This document shows positions 8,304 to 16,973 of a stretch of 64,000 nucleotides of DNA, one piece after another. The notes beneath the pieces were generated by a model, which was given only the letters and a program-made list of their open reading frames with translations, had not been told where the DNA came from and made no database searches. A program made the translations under genes and the position numbers. Numbering within the stretch: the first letter of the stretch is position 1; every line of letters starts with the position of its first letter. This DNA is from Edwardsiella anguillarum (GTDB taxonomy: Bacteria; Pseudomonadota; Gammaproteobacteria; Enterobacterales; Enterobacteriaceae), in NCBI RefSeq assembly GCF_008801815.1, contig NZ_VZOX01000005.1; one strand, written 5' to 3'.

Positions 8304-11300
8304 ATGCGCATGATCCCTCGGCTTTCGCCATCGACGGGGTTTGACCCGGCGGTTACGGCGTTTATTCAGACCCTGAAGCAAAACGGTTTTAACGGCGAGT
8401 GCGATACGCGCTATGGGGCGCGTCTGACCATGGCGACGGACAACAGCATCTATCAGCTGCTGCCGGACGCCATTCTGTTTCCGCGCTCTACGGCGGACGT
8501 GGTGGCGATCGCCCGCCTGGCCCAGGAGGCGGCGTTCCGCCACCTGAGCCTCACGGCGCGCGGCGGGGGCACCGGTACCAATGGCCAGGCGCTAAACGGG
8601 GGCATCGTGGTGGATATGTCGCGCCATATGCAGCGCATTCTGGAGATAAATCTGCAGGAGGGGTGGGTGCGGGTCGAGGCGGGCGTCGTCAAGGATCAGC
8701 TGAATGCCCTGCTCAAACCCCACGGCTACTTCTTTGCGCCGGAGCTCTCCACCAGCAATCGCGCAACCCTGGGGGGGATGATCAATACGGACGCCTGCGG
8801 TCAGGGCTCTCGGGTGTACGGTAAAACCTCCGACTATATTCTGGGGCTGCGGAGCGTGCTACTGGGCGGCGATATTCTGGATACCGCGCCGCTGCCGATT
8901 CGGCTGGCCCAGACCCTGGCCCGCCAGGGCGATCGGATCGGCGAAATCTACCGCGGGGTGCTGGAGGTCTGCCTGGGGCAGCGCGAGGCCATCGTCGCCG
9001 CGTTTCCGCCGCTTAGCCGCTTCCTGACCGGCTACGATCTGCGCCACGTTCTCAGCGACGATCTGCAGCGCGTCGATCTGTCGCGGCTGCTGGCCGGCTC
9101 GGAGGGAACCCTGGCCTTGGTGACCGAGGCGCGTCTGCGCATCATTCCGCTGCCGCAGGTGCGCCGTCTGGTCAACGTGACGTATGACAGCTTCGATGCG
9201 GCGCTGCGCAACGCGCCGCTGATGCTGGAGGCCAACGCGCTGTCGGTCGAGACGATTGACTCTCAGGTGCTGGCGCTGGCGCGTCGCGACATCATCTGGC
9301 ACGGCGTGCGCGATCTGATCGACGATCGCGCCGATCGTCCGCTGCAGGGGCTGAACATCGTCGAGTTTGCCGGTGATGATGCGCGCGCCATTGCCGCCCA
9401 GGTGACGGCGCTGTGTCAACGGCTGGAGGCGATGGCGGACGCGGGCGAAGGCGGCGTGATCGGCTACCGTCTGTGCAGCGATGAGGCCGATATCGAACGG
9501 ATCTACGGCATGCGCAAGCGGGCGGTCGGCCTACTGGGTAACGCCCAGGGGGCGGCCAAACCGATCCCGTTTGTCGAGGATACCTGCGTGCCTCCGCCCT
9601 ATCTGGCGGACTATATCGCCGAGTTTCGCACCATTCTGGATCAATATCAGCTGAGCTATGGCATGTTTGGCCACGTGGACGCCGGCGTGCTGCACGTGCG
9701 GCCGGCGCTGGACATGTGTGACCCGCGTCATGAGGCGTTGGTCAGCGAGATCTCCGATCGGGTGGTGGCGCTGACGGCCAAATATGGCGGCCTGCTGTGG
9801 GGGGAGCACGGCAAGGGGTTTCGCGCCCAGTACAGCCCGGCCTTCTTTGGCGCGGCGCTGTATCACGAGCTGCGCCGTATCAAGAGCCTGTTTGACGCGG
9901 ATAACCGGATGAACCCCGGAAAGATCTGCCCGCCGCTGGGCTGCGATGCGCCGATGAAGCAGGTGGATGCGGTGAAGCGCGGCACCTTCGACAGGCAGAT
10001 TCCGGCGGCGGTGCGCGGCGCGTTTCGCGGGGCGCTGGAGTGTAACGGTAACGGCCTGTGCTTTAACTTTGATCGGCGCAGCCCGATGTGCCCCTCGCTG
10101 AAGGTGAGCGGCGATCGTCTTCACTCGCCGAAAGGCCGGGCGGCGCTGATGCGCGAATGGCTGCGCCTGCTGGCGGAGCAGGGCGTCGATCCCCTGGCGC
10201 TGGAGCAGCGTCTGGGCACGCTGGCGTCGCTGCGCGCGCTGATCGCCAAAACGCGTCGCGGCTGGCGCGCCCGCGCGGGTGAGTATGACTTCTCGCATGA
10301 GGTCAAGGCGGCGATGGACGGCTGTCTCTCCTGTAAGGCCTGCTCCAGTCAATGCCCGATCAAGATCGATGTGCCGGCGTTTCGCGCCCGCTTTCTGCAG
10401 CTGTACCACACGCGCTATCTGCGCCCGCTGCGCGACCATCTGGTGGCCGGTGTGGAGCGCTATACGCCGTGGATGGCGAGGGCGCCGCGGGTCTTTAACT
10501 TTTTCCTGCGTCAGCCGCTGCTGGGACGCCTGAGCGAACGCTGTGTCGGAATGACCGATCTCCCGCAGCTCTCAGCGCCGACCCTGCGCCACGCGTTGGC
10601 CGGCCATCCGGCGCTGCTGGACTCTCTGGAGTCGCTGGAGGGGCTGGATGCCGCGGCGCGCGCGCGCAGGGTGCTTATCGTGCAGGACCCCTTTACCAGC
10701 TACTACGACGCGCGGGTCGTCGAGGCGCTGATCCGACTGTGCGATCGGTTGGGCCTGCGGGCCCAGCTGCTGCCCTTTGTTCCCAACGGCAAGGCGCAGC
10801 ATATCAAGGGATTCCTGCGCCGTTTCGCCCGTACGGCGCGCAGCGGCGCCGAGTTTCTCAACCGGGTCGCCCGGCTGGGGATCCCGCTGGTGGGCGTCGA
10901 TCCGGCAATGGTGTTATGCTATCGCGATGAATATAAAACTATTCTGGGTGAGCAGCGCGGCGAGTTTCAGGTACAGTTGATTCAGGAGTGGCTGGCGCAG
11001 GCGCTGCCGTCCGCCGAGCGGCTCGGGCCCGCGGTTGACGAGACATGGTATCTGTTCGGCCACTGTACCGAAACCTGTGCCGAGCCGGCCAGCGTGGCGC
11101 AGTGGCAGCAGGTATTTGCCCATCTGGGCGCCCGCCTACAGAATGTCAGCGTAGGCTGCTGCGGCATGGCGGGAACCTATGGCCATGAGGTGGCCAACCA
11201 GGCGGCGTCGCGCGGCATCTATGCGCTGTCGTGGCAGCCCGCGCTGGCTGCGCTGCCGCCGGCGCGCTGTCTGGCGACGGGCTACTCTTGCCGCAGTCAG

Positions 11301-11399
11301 GTACTACGCCAGCAGGGGGTGGCGCTGCGCCATCCGGTTCAGGCTTTACTGGAGATATGTGATGATTTGGAAACGCGCGATAACCCTGGAGCAGCTTAA
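8304..11399 (+). CDS. ydiJ: FAD-linked 2-hydroxyacid oxidoreductase with iron-sulfur domains, YdiJ
   Basis: 1031 residues. An N-terminal FAD-binding (PCMH) domain at about 40-270 includes TARGGGTGTNGQAL. A FAD-oxidase C domain extends to about 560. Then come a ferredoxin-like part with CLSCKACSSQCP near residue 674 and C-terminal cysteine-rich (CCG) motifs with GHCTETC and GCCGMAGTYGHE. E. coli YdiJ is reported to oxidise D-2-hydroxyglutarate. The start could be the ATG at 8304 (AGGA upstream) or at 8310, which matches the E. coli N-terminus MIPQ. The 3' end overlaps menI by 38 bp, which suggests coupled translation. Confidence 0.9.
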   Translation: MRMIPRLSPSTGFDPAVTAFIQTLKQNGFNGECDTRYGARLTMATDNSIYQLLPDAILFPRSTADVVAIARLAQEAAFRHLSLTARGGGTGTNGQALNGGIVVDMSRHMQRILEINLQEGWVRVEAGVVKDQLNALLKPHGYFFAPELSTSNRATLGGMINTDACGQGSRVYGKTSDYILGLRSVLLGGDILDTAPLPIRLAQTLARQGDRIGEIYRGVLEVCLGQREAIVAAFPPLSRFLTGYDLRHVLSDDLQRVDLSRLLAGSEGTLALVTEARLRIIPLPQVRRLVNVTYDSFDAALRNAPLMLEANALSVETIDSQVLALARRDIIWHGVRDLIDDRADRPLQGLNIVEFAGDDARAIAAQVTALCQRLEAMADAGEGGVIGYRLCSDEADIERIYGMRKRAVGLLGNAQGAAKPIPFVEDTCVPPPYLADYIAEFRTILDQYQLSYGMFGHVDAGVLHVRPALDMCDPRHEALVSEISDRVVALTAKYGGLLWGEHGKGFRAQYSPAFFGAALYHELRRIKSLFDADNRMNPGKICPPLGCDAPMKQVDAVKRGTFDRQIPAAVRGAFRGALECNGNGLCFNFDRRSPMCPSLKVSGDRLHSPKGRAALMREWLRLLAEQGVDPLALEQRLGTLASLRALIAKTRRGWRARAGEYDFSHEVKAAMDGCLSCKACSSQCPIKIDVPAFRARFLQLYHTRYLRPLRDHLVAGVERYTPWMARAPRVFNFFLRQPLLGRLSERCVGMTDLPQLSAPTLRHALAGHPALLDSLESLEGLDAAARARRVLIVQDPFTSYYDARVVEALIRLCDRLGLRAQLLPFVPNGKAQHIKGFLRRFARTARSGAEFLNRVARLGIPLVGVDPAMVLCYRDEYKTILGEQRGEFQVQLIQEWLAQALPSAERLGPAVDETWYLFGHCTETCAEPASVAQWQQVFAHLGARLQNVSVGCCGMAGTYGHEVANQAASRGIYALSWQPALAALPPARCLATGYSCRSQVLRQQGVALRHPVQALLEICDDLETRDNPGAA

Positions 11400-11784
11400 T
11401 CAGGTCGGGGAGGCGTGCATGGTCGGCCATCTGGGCATTGAGATCACCCGGATGGGGGAAGATACGCTGGAGGGCAGTATGCCGGTGGATCAGCGTACCC
11501 GCCAGCCCTTTGGCCTGCTGCACGGCGGCGCATCGGCGGTGCTGGCGGAAACGCTGGGTTCGCTGGCGGGCTACCTGTGCAGCGAGGGCAGTCAGCAGGT
11601 GGTGGGGCTGGAGATCAATGCCAACCATCTGCGCGCCGTGCGCAGCGGTACGGTGCACGGCGTATGCCGGGCGCTGCACCTAGGGCGCCGTCATCAGGTG
11701 TGGCAGATCGATATCCGCGACGATCGCGGTCATCTGTGCTGTACCTCGCGCCTGACCACCGCGCTGCTGGAGAAGCGCCAATGA
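11362..11784 (+). CDS. menI: 1,4-dihydroxy-2-naphthoyl-CoA hydrolase
   Basis: 140 residues, a hot-dog-fold thioesterase equivalent to E. coli YdiI/MenI. The start MIWKRAITLE is as in E. coli. The family signature RQPFGLLHGGASAVLAET contains the catalytic glutamate and the HGG turn, and NANHLRAVRSG follows. It releases 1,4-dihydroxy-2-naphthoate in menaquinone synthesis, the quinone used in anaerobic respiration. It begins inside ydiJ and its TGA overlaps the zntB ATG, so the three genes are probably cotranscribed. Confidence 0.92.
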   Translation: MIWKRAITLEQLNQVGEACMVGHLGIEITRMGEDTLEGSMPVDQRTRQPFGLLHGGASAVLAETLGSLAGYLCSEGSQQVVGLEINANHLRAVRSGTVHGVCRALHLGRRHQVWQIDIRDDRGHLCCTSRLTTALLEKRQ

Positions 11785-12761
11785 TGGGCGAGGATCTGCC
11801 GCTGGGGCAGGCGATATATGCTCTGCAGCTGGACGGTCAGGGCGGCTGTCGGGCGCTGACCGTCCAGGCGCAGGCCTCGCTGGCGCAGCCGGCCTGGCTA
11901 CACCTGGACTACCGTGAGGCGCCGATCCGCAACTGGCTGGCGACCACGTCGCTGCTGCCGGATCCGCTGCGCCAAAGCCTGTCCGGGGAGAGCCTGCGCC
12001 CCCGGCTGACGCGCCAGGGGGAGGGGGTTATGATCACCCTGCGCAGTCTCCATCTCGATCCGGCGGCCGATACGCACCCGGATCCGTGGGTGGTGCTGCG
12101 CATGTATGTGACCGGCACGCTGATCCTCACCTCTGCGCATCGCGACAGCGCGGCGCTGGCGCCGGTGGTGGAGGATTTACAGGGGGGCAGCGGCGCCGTG
12201 AACAGCGCGGGGCTGCTGGTTGCGATCGCCGATGCGCTGGTGGATCAGCTCAGCGACGCCATCGACGCGCGCCATGACTGCATCATCGATATGGAGGATC
12301 GGCTGCTGGATCAGCAGTTTCCTCCCCGCGGCGAGCTGGCGATGCTGCGTAAGCAGCTGATCGTGATGCGTCGTTACCTGGCGCCGCAGCGCGATGTGCT
12401 GGCGCGATTGGCCTGCGAGCGGCTGGGCTGGCTGGGTGATGACGATCGGCGCCGGCTACAGGATATCGCCGATCGCCTCGGCCGCGGTCTGGAGGATTTG
12501 GATAGCTGTATCGCCCGTACCGCGCTGTTGGCGGATGAGATCGCATCGCAGGTGGCCGACGCGCTGAACCGCCGCACCTATACCATGTCACTGCTGGCGA
12601 TGCTGTTTCTGCCTGCGACCTTTCTGACCGGCCTGTTCGGCGTCAACCTGGGGGGGATCCCCGGCAGCGAATCGCCGCTGGCGTTCGTGCTGTTTTGCCT
12701 ATTGCTGCTGATTTTGGCATTTTGCGTTGTTATTGGGTTAAAACGCAGTAAATGGTTGTAA
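11781..12761 (+). CDS. zntB: Zinc transporter ZntB (CorA family)
   Basis: 326 residues against 327 in E. coli. A cytoplasmic N-terminal domain, a long helical stalk (about 150-265) and two C-terminal transmembrane helices are present. The signature after the first helix is FGVNLGGIPG, with GVN in place of the Mg-type GMN, and the C-terminus is KRSKWL. It moves Zn2+ across the inner membrane. The start overlaps the menI stop (ATGA). FnrS follows 118 bp downstream, as in E. coli. Confidence 0.93.
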   Translation: MMGEDLPLGQAIYALQLDGQGGCRALTVQAQASLAQPAWLHLDYREAPIRNWLATTSLLPDPLRQSLSGESLRPRLTRQGEGVMITLRSLHLDPAADTHPDPWVVLRMYVTGTLILTSAHRDSAALAPVVEDLQGGSGAVNSAGLLVAIADALVDQLSDAIDARHDCIIDMEDRLLDQQFPPRGELAMLRKQLIVMRRYLAPQRDVLARLACERLGWLGDDDRRRLQDIADRLGRGLEDLDSCIARTALLADEIASQVADALNRRTYTMSLLAMLFLPATFLTGLFGVNLGGIPGSESPLAFVLFCLLLLILAFCVVIGLKRSKWL

Positions 12762-12830
12762 CCTATCGCGCGGGCAATCTTTGTGGCGTGTCAAAGTTCA
12801 CGCGGCGGGCGGGGAAAAGACCGAAGGAAA

Positions 12831-12844
12831 TTGAGCAATATCAA
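12831..12844. promoter_or_regulatory. FNR box of fnrS
   Basis: TTGAGCAATATCAA matches the FNR consensus TTGATNNNNATCAA at 9 of 10 defined bases. Its centre lies about 42 bp before the FnrS 5' end, the spacing of a class II FNR-activated promoter. Confidence 0.85.
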
Positions 12845-12879
12845 ACTTCACTCGAAGTAGGTAGGGCAAACTTCATTTC

Positions 12880-13000
12880 GCAGGTGAATGCAACGTCAAG
12901 CGATGGGCGTTGCGCTCCATATTGTCTTACTTCCTAATTTTGAATTATTGCATAGCACAATTTAATTCGTCATATGCCGGTGATTACCGGCATTTTTTTA
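12880..13000 (+). ncRNA. fnrS: FnrS anaerobic small RNA
   Basis: The sequence from 12880 reads GCAGGTGAATGCAACGTCAA and continues almost base for base like E. coli FnrS through GGGCGTTGCGCTCCATATTG and GCATAGCACAATT. It ends in a hairpin (ATGCCGG/CCGGCAT, 12974-12993) with eight T. Only the terminator stem differs. FnrS is an Hfq-dependent RNA made under FNR that represses aerobic functions such as sodB, maeA and gpmA when oxygen is absent. The zntB-fnrS order is that of E. coli. Confidence 0.95.
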
Positions 13001-13042
13001 TTTCTGAACGCGGCGGGATGCCCAGATGTCCCGCCGGGAAGG

Positions 13043-13978
13043 TCACTTCACCTCGACGACGTCCAGGCGCATGCTGTCCGTTTGCGGCCGATCGTCGTCG
13101 TCGCTCAGGCCGACCGGCTGCAGCGGAATTGTCTGGCGATCGAAGGCCAGATCGCCGCCGTCGATGATCTCACCGCCCTGCTGCAGCCCCTTAAAGTCAA
13201 ACAGGGTGCCGTCCGCCAGATGCGACGGCACCACGTTCTGCATGGCACTGAACATGGTTTCGATGCGCCCCGGATAGCGCTTGTCCCAGTCGCGCAGCAT
13301 CTCTTTGATCACCTGGCGCTGCAGGTTCGGCTGGGAGCCGCACAGGTTACACGGAATGATCGGGAAAGCCTTGGCGGCGGCGAAGCGCTCAATGTCCTTT
13401 TCGCGGCAGTAGGCGAGCGGGCGGATCACGATATGCTGGCCGTCATCGCTCATCAGCTTGGGCGGCATCCCTTTGAGCTTGCCGCCGTAGAACATGTTGA
13501 GAAATAGGGTCTCCAGCATGTCGTCACGGTGGTGGCCCAGCGCGATCTTATTGCAGCGCAGCTCGTTGGCGGTGCGGTAGAGAATGCCGCGGCGCAGGCG
13601 TGAACACAGAGAGCAGGTGGTTTTACCCTCCGGAATTTTCTCTTTGACGATGCCGTAGGTGTTCTCTTCGACGATGCGGTATTCGATGCCCTGGGTCTCC
13701 AGGTAGGCCGGCAGGACGGTCTCCGGGAAGCCGGGCTGTTTCTGGTCGAGGTTGACCGCGACCAGGGTAAAGCTCACCGGTGCGCTCTGTTGCAGGTTGC
13801 GCAGGATCTCCAGCATGGTATAGCTGTCTTTGCCGCCGGACAGGCAAACCATCACCCGATCGCCCTCTTCAATCATATTGAAGTCGGCGATGGCTTCACC
13901 GACGCAGCGGCGCAGGCGCTTCTGCAGCTTGTTCAGGTTGTACTGTTCTTTTTTGCTGATCTCTTGATTCACTGACAT
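13043..13978 (-). CDS. ttcA: tRNA 2-thiocytidine(32) synthetase
   Basis: 311 residues, as in E. coli. The start at 13978 (MSVNQEISKKEQYNLNKLQK) matches the family; the frame stays open to 14041 without support. A PP-loop SGGKDS lies at residues 47-52, and cluster-binding cysteines occur in TTCSLCSR and IPCNLCGSQ. The enzyme thiolates C32 of some tRNAs using ATP and a labile 4Fe-4S cluster. In E. coli this gene is the Rac prophage attachment locus; no prophage is seen here. Confidence 0.95.
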   Translation of the reverse strand: MSVNQEISKKEQYNLNKLQKRLRRCVGEAIADFNMIEEGDRVMVCLSGGKDSYTMLEILRNLQQSAPVSFTLVAVNLDQKQPGFPETVLPAYLETQGIEYRIVEENTYGIVKEKIPEGKTTCSLCSRLRRGILYRTANELRCNKIALGHHRDDMLETLFLNMFYGGKLKGMPPKLMSDDGQHIVIRPLAYCREKDIERFAAAKAFPIIPCNLCGSQPNLQRQVIKEMLRDWDKRYPGRIETMFSAMQNVVPSHLADGTLFDFKGLQQGGEIIDGGDLAFDRQTIPLQPVGLSDDDDRPQTDSMRLDVVEVK

Positions 13979-14162
13979 CGTTTCTGTTACCCGGCATAGA
14001 CAAAAGGGTTGCGGCGGCGCGTCGGGCGACGGCGCAATCATCGGGGGCTGTCATCGTGGACGGCGTGGCGTGTATGGTACGGATTACGGCGGCGAATGCC
14101 AGCAGGAATTATGCGGCGGCGGCGCCTCAGGGACGACAGACGTTGCATCGTCGCGGCCGTTG

Positions 14163-14187
14163 TTGTATTTTGTAATATTCAATACAA
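14163..14187. promoter_or_regulatory. Inverted repeat before the DoxX-like gene
   Basis: TTGTATT and AATACAA (7-bp perfect arms) are separated by 11 bases, 26 bp before the start codon. The size and place suit an operator for a dimeric repressor, but no factor is identified. Confidence 0.45.
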
Positions 14188-14212
14188 AACTGGGCGACGG
14201 GGAGGAGGAGAC

Positions 14213-14524
14213 ATGCAACGGATTCTGACGTGGGGACTGCTGATTATTTTTCTGGCCTCCGGCGTGGCGAAGCTGGCAGGGCTGGCGTTTGAGCAGGCGG
14301 CGTTTGCCCGCTGGGGATACCCGCTGTGGTTTATGTATGCGGTCGGCGCGGCCGAAACCCTGGGGGCGCTGGGGCTGCTGAGCCGCCTACGGCGCTGGGC
14401 GGCGGGAGGACTGCTGCTGCTGATGCTGGGCGCCCTGCAGACCCATCTGCGCTTTGGCGAGTGGGGAATGCTGCTGCTGGCCCTGATCCTGGCCGCCGGA
14501 CTGCTGGTGCGCATCCGGCGCTGA
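14213..14524 (+). CDS. Small DoxX-like membrane protein
   Basis: 103 residues and four predicted transmembrane helices (about 5-22, 42-60, 65-82, 86-100), in the DoxX/DoxD-like superfamily. A strong SD, GGAGGAGGAG, ends 2 bp before the ATG at 14213; this decides the start over an upstream in-frame ATG at 14009. The function is unknown. The gene stands alone, convergent with aegA, and has an inverted repeat in its promoter region. Confidence 0.75.
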   Translation: MQRILTWGLLIIFLASGVAKLAGLAFEQAAFARWGYPLWFMYAVGAAETLGALGLLSRLRRWAAGGLLLLMLGALQTHLRFGEWGMLLLALILAAGLLVRIRR

Positions 14525-14595
14525 GTCGCGATGAGGGACAGGGGGACGCGTTCGACGCGCGCCCCTCTGCGTGAAAAGGCGGTCGTGCCCGCCGA

Positions 14596-16632
14596 TCAGG
14601 CGATATCCTGCACGCGGATATGCGGACGCTGTGCCTCAACGCCAAAGTAGCGCATCATGCCGGCAGCGGCGTGACGCCCTTCGGCGATGGCGGTGACCAC
14701 CAGGTCGGCGCCGCGTACCGCATCCCCGCCGGCGAAGATCTGCGGATGGCTGGTCTGATAGGGGATCTCGCTGTCTACGCGGGCGATGATACGCCCGGCA
14801 CGGTCAACTTTTACCCCCTGCGCTTCCAGCCATGGCATGGCGTGCGGGGTGAAGCCAAAGGCGATCACCACCGCATCGGCCGGCATGAGAAACTCGGAGC
14901 CGGGGATAGGCTTGGGACGGCGGCGCCCGGCGGCGTCCGGTTCGCCCAGCGCGGTGCGCAGCATGTGGATCCCGCAGACCTTGCCCTGCTCGTCGACGGC
15001 GATGGAGAGGGGCTGCACGTTAAACTCGAACTCGACGCCCTCTTCACGCGCGTTTTTCACCTCTTTCTTCGAACCGGGCATATTGGCCTCGTCGCGGCGA
15101 TAGGCGCAGGTTACCCGGGTGGCGCCCTGACGGATGGAGGTGCGTACGCAGTCCATGGCGGTATCGCCGCCCCCCAGCACCACCACCTGCTTACCTTCCA
15201 TGCTGATATAGGGCGCCTCATCGCTGTGCGGCAGCCCCATCACCTGTTTGGTATTGGCGATCAGGAACGGCAGGGCATCATAGACTCCCGGTGCCTGCTC
15301 GTTTTCTATCCCCGCCTGCATGGAGGTATAGGTGCCGGCGCCGACGAACACGGCGTCAAAGTCGGACAGCAGCTGCGCCAGGGTGACATCACGTCCCACC
15401 TCCGTGTTCAGGCGGAACTCGATGCCCATATCGCTGAAGATCTCCCGGCGTCGCGCCAGGATCGCTTTATCCAGCTTAAACGCCGGAATGCCGAAGGTGA
15501 GCAGGCCGCCGATTTCCGGATGGCGATCGAACACCACCGCCTGAATGCCGTTACGGGCGAGAATATCGGCGCAGCCCAGTCCGGCGGGGCCTGCGCCGAT
15601 GATGGCGACACGGCGGTTGACCGGCTTGACATAGGAGAGGTCGGGGCGCCAGCCCAGGGCGAAAGCGCTGTCGCTGATGTAGCGTTCAATGTTGCCGATG
15701 GTCATGGCGCCGAACTCTTTCCCCAGCGTACAGGCGCCCTCGCACAGGCGATCCTGCGGGCAGACGCGGCCGGTCACCTCCGGCAGGCAGTTGGTTTGGT
15801 GGGAGAGTTCGACGGCCTCGAGGATCCGCCCCTCTTTGACTAGACGGATCCAGTGCGGAATATGGTTATGCAGCGGGCAGGTCCACTCGCAGACGCTGTG
15901 GGTGCCGCAGGCCAGGCATCGTTCGCTCTGCGCCTGCGCCTGTGGGCGGTCAAAGGTCGGGTAGATTTCGTCGAAGCGGGTCTTACGGATCGCCAGCGCG
16001 ATCTTGACCGGATCCTGGCGCGGCGGGGTCTGACGCATCTGCGCCACCTTGCTACCGCCGCTGCCGCCGATCGCGGCGCCGCGGGCATCGGCCGCCGCGC
16101 TGCCGTTAAACATCCGTCCGGCCTGCTCGTTGAACACGGCGCGCAGCTGACGCTGCTGCCGCAGCTGGGTCAGGGAGACTTCGCTGATCAGCCGCAGGGC
16201 ATTGCTGGGACAGGCGGCAACGCAGGAGGGGCCATCGGCCACCTCGTCGCACAGGTCGCACTTATGGGCGTTGGCGCGCACGCTGTCAGGATGGTTGCTG
16301 CGCGGATCGGACTGGGTAATGACCTCGATGGCGCCAAACGGGCAGGCGACGACGCAGGTTTTGCAGCCGATGCACTTCTCCTGCCTGACCTGGATGCTGT
16401 CGTTATATTTTTCAATGGCGCCATTGGGGCAGACGTTGGCACAGGGCGCATCTTCGCAGTGACGGCACAGCAGCGCGGTACGGCGATCGCCGCGGCGGAT
16501 TACGTGGATGCGCGGCTGAAACTGCGCCGCCGTGAGAACATGCTCACCGTGGTTGTGGGCCATTACGCAGGCGACTTCACAGCTACGGCAACCGATGCAG
16601 TTGTTGGCATCGGCAATGACAAAACGATTCAT
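14596..16632 (-). CDS. aegA: AegA-like iron-sulfur flavoprotein oxidoreductase
   Basis: 678 residues. The start at 16632 (MNRFVIADANNCIGC) matches E. coli AegA; an ORF extension to 16746 is not supported. The N-terminal half is a ferredoxin domain with four cysteine clusters, including CIGCRSCEVAC, CRHCEDAPC, CIGCKTCVVACP and CDLC. The C-terminal half is a GltD-like NAD(P)/FAD domain with VAIIGAGPAGLGCAD and VVVLGGGDTAMDCVRT. AegA is linked to anaerobic urate metabolism in E. coli and its redox partner is uncertain. An FNR-like site and a -10 element upstream suit anaerobic induction. The related GltD/PreT family is the main alternative. Confidence 0.88.
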   Translation of the reverse strand: MNRFVIADANNCIGCRSCEVACVMAHNHGEHVLTAAQFQPRIHVIRRGDRRTALLCRHCEDAPCANVCPNGAIEKYNDSIQVRQEKCIGCKTCVVACPFGAIEVITQSDPRSNHPDSVRANAHKCDLCDEVADGPSCVAACPSNALRLISEVSLTQLRQQRQLRAVFNEQAGRMFNGSAAADARGAAIGGSGGSKVAQMRQTPPRQDPVKIALAIRKTRFDEIYPTFDRPQAQAQSERCLACGTHSVCEWTCPLHNHIPHWIRLVKEGRILEAVELSHQTNCLPEVTGRVCPQDRLCEGACTLGKEFGAMTIGNIERYISDSAFALGWRPDLSYVKPVNRRVAIIGAGPAGLGCADILARNGIQAVVFDRHPEIGGLLTFGIPAFKLDKAILARRREIFSDMGIEFRLNTEVGRDVTLAQLLSDFDAVFVGAGTYTSMQAGIENEQAPGVYDALPFLIANTKQVMGLPHSDEAPYISMEGKQVVVLGGGDTAMDCVRTSIRQGATRVTCAYRRDEANMPGSKKEVKNAREEGVEFEFNVQPLSIAVDEQGKVCGIHMLRTALGEPDAAGRRRPKPIPGSEFLMPADAVVIAFGFTPHAMPWLEAQGVKVDRAGRIIARVDSEIPYQTSHPQIFAGGDAVRGADLVVTAIAEGRHAAAGMMRYFGVEAQRPHIRVQDIA

Positions 16633-16943
16633 AACGACCTCACCCAAAGACGAAAAGGAGACAACATGTTTGGGATATATGCACATCGCGTGCACAAATG
16701 ACTGGAAAACCCTTATTAACGACAAGGAAACCTGACGGCTGCGCAATGTATCACAGTTTTTGTTATGAATTGATTAAAAAAGCGCTAAAAATGGGGAAAT
16801 AATGAGTTGCATCAAAATAACAGGGCAAATTAATTAATCTGAATGTTTCTTTATTATGTATCACGATTATCACTGTGACACGGCGTGAGTTTTTCTATGC
16901 GCAAAGTGATAATCGATGTTGTAAATGTAATCGAAAAGTAAAG
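16633..16943. other. aegA upstream region (311 bp)
   Basis: AT-rich noncoding DNA between nifJ and aegA. It holds an FNR-box-like sequence (16802-16815), a candidate minus-strand -10 TTTAAT (16778-16773) and an 11-bp inverted repeat (16864-16915). No supported coding sequence. Confidence 0.7.
16802..16815. promoter_or_regulatory. Probable FNR box of aegA
   Basis: ATGAGTTGCATCAA, read on the minus strand as TTGATGCAACTCAT, matches FNR at 8 of 10 defined bases with one half-site perfect. A minus-strand -10 TTTAAT at 16778-16773 puts the start near 16767, which places the box about 41.5 bp upstream, the class II position. Confidence 0.6.
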
Positions 16944-16968
16944 CGGCGCTGCCCGGTGAACAGCGCCG
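16944..16968 (-). terminator. Terminator of nifJ
   Basis: GGCGCTG and CAGCGCC arms with a 9-nt loop lie 6 bp beyond the nifJ stop. On the minus strand the stem is followed by a T-rich stretch (TTTACTTTTC). Confidence 0.65.
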
Positions 16969-16973
16969 GTGGG

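Noticed and set aside
12753..12768. Ter-like sequence around the zntB stop (core GTTGTAAC)
   Set aside because: Only the 8-bp core matches. The flanks that contact Tus, including the TA after the essential C, are shifted, so it is probably chance.
14620..15843. Open frame of 407 codons on the plus strand inside aegA
   Set aside because: A shadow of aegA. The minus-strand reading has ferredoxin and NAD(P)/FAD motifs, while this one has none.
16914..16930. Ter-like sequence ATGTTGTAAATGTAA near nifJ
   Set aside because: The essential cytosine after GTTGTAA is replaced by A, so a locked Tus complex could not form.
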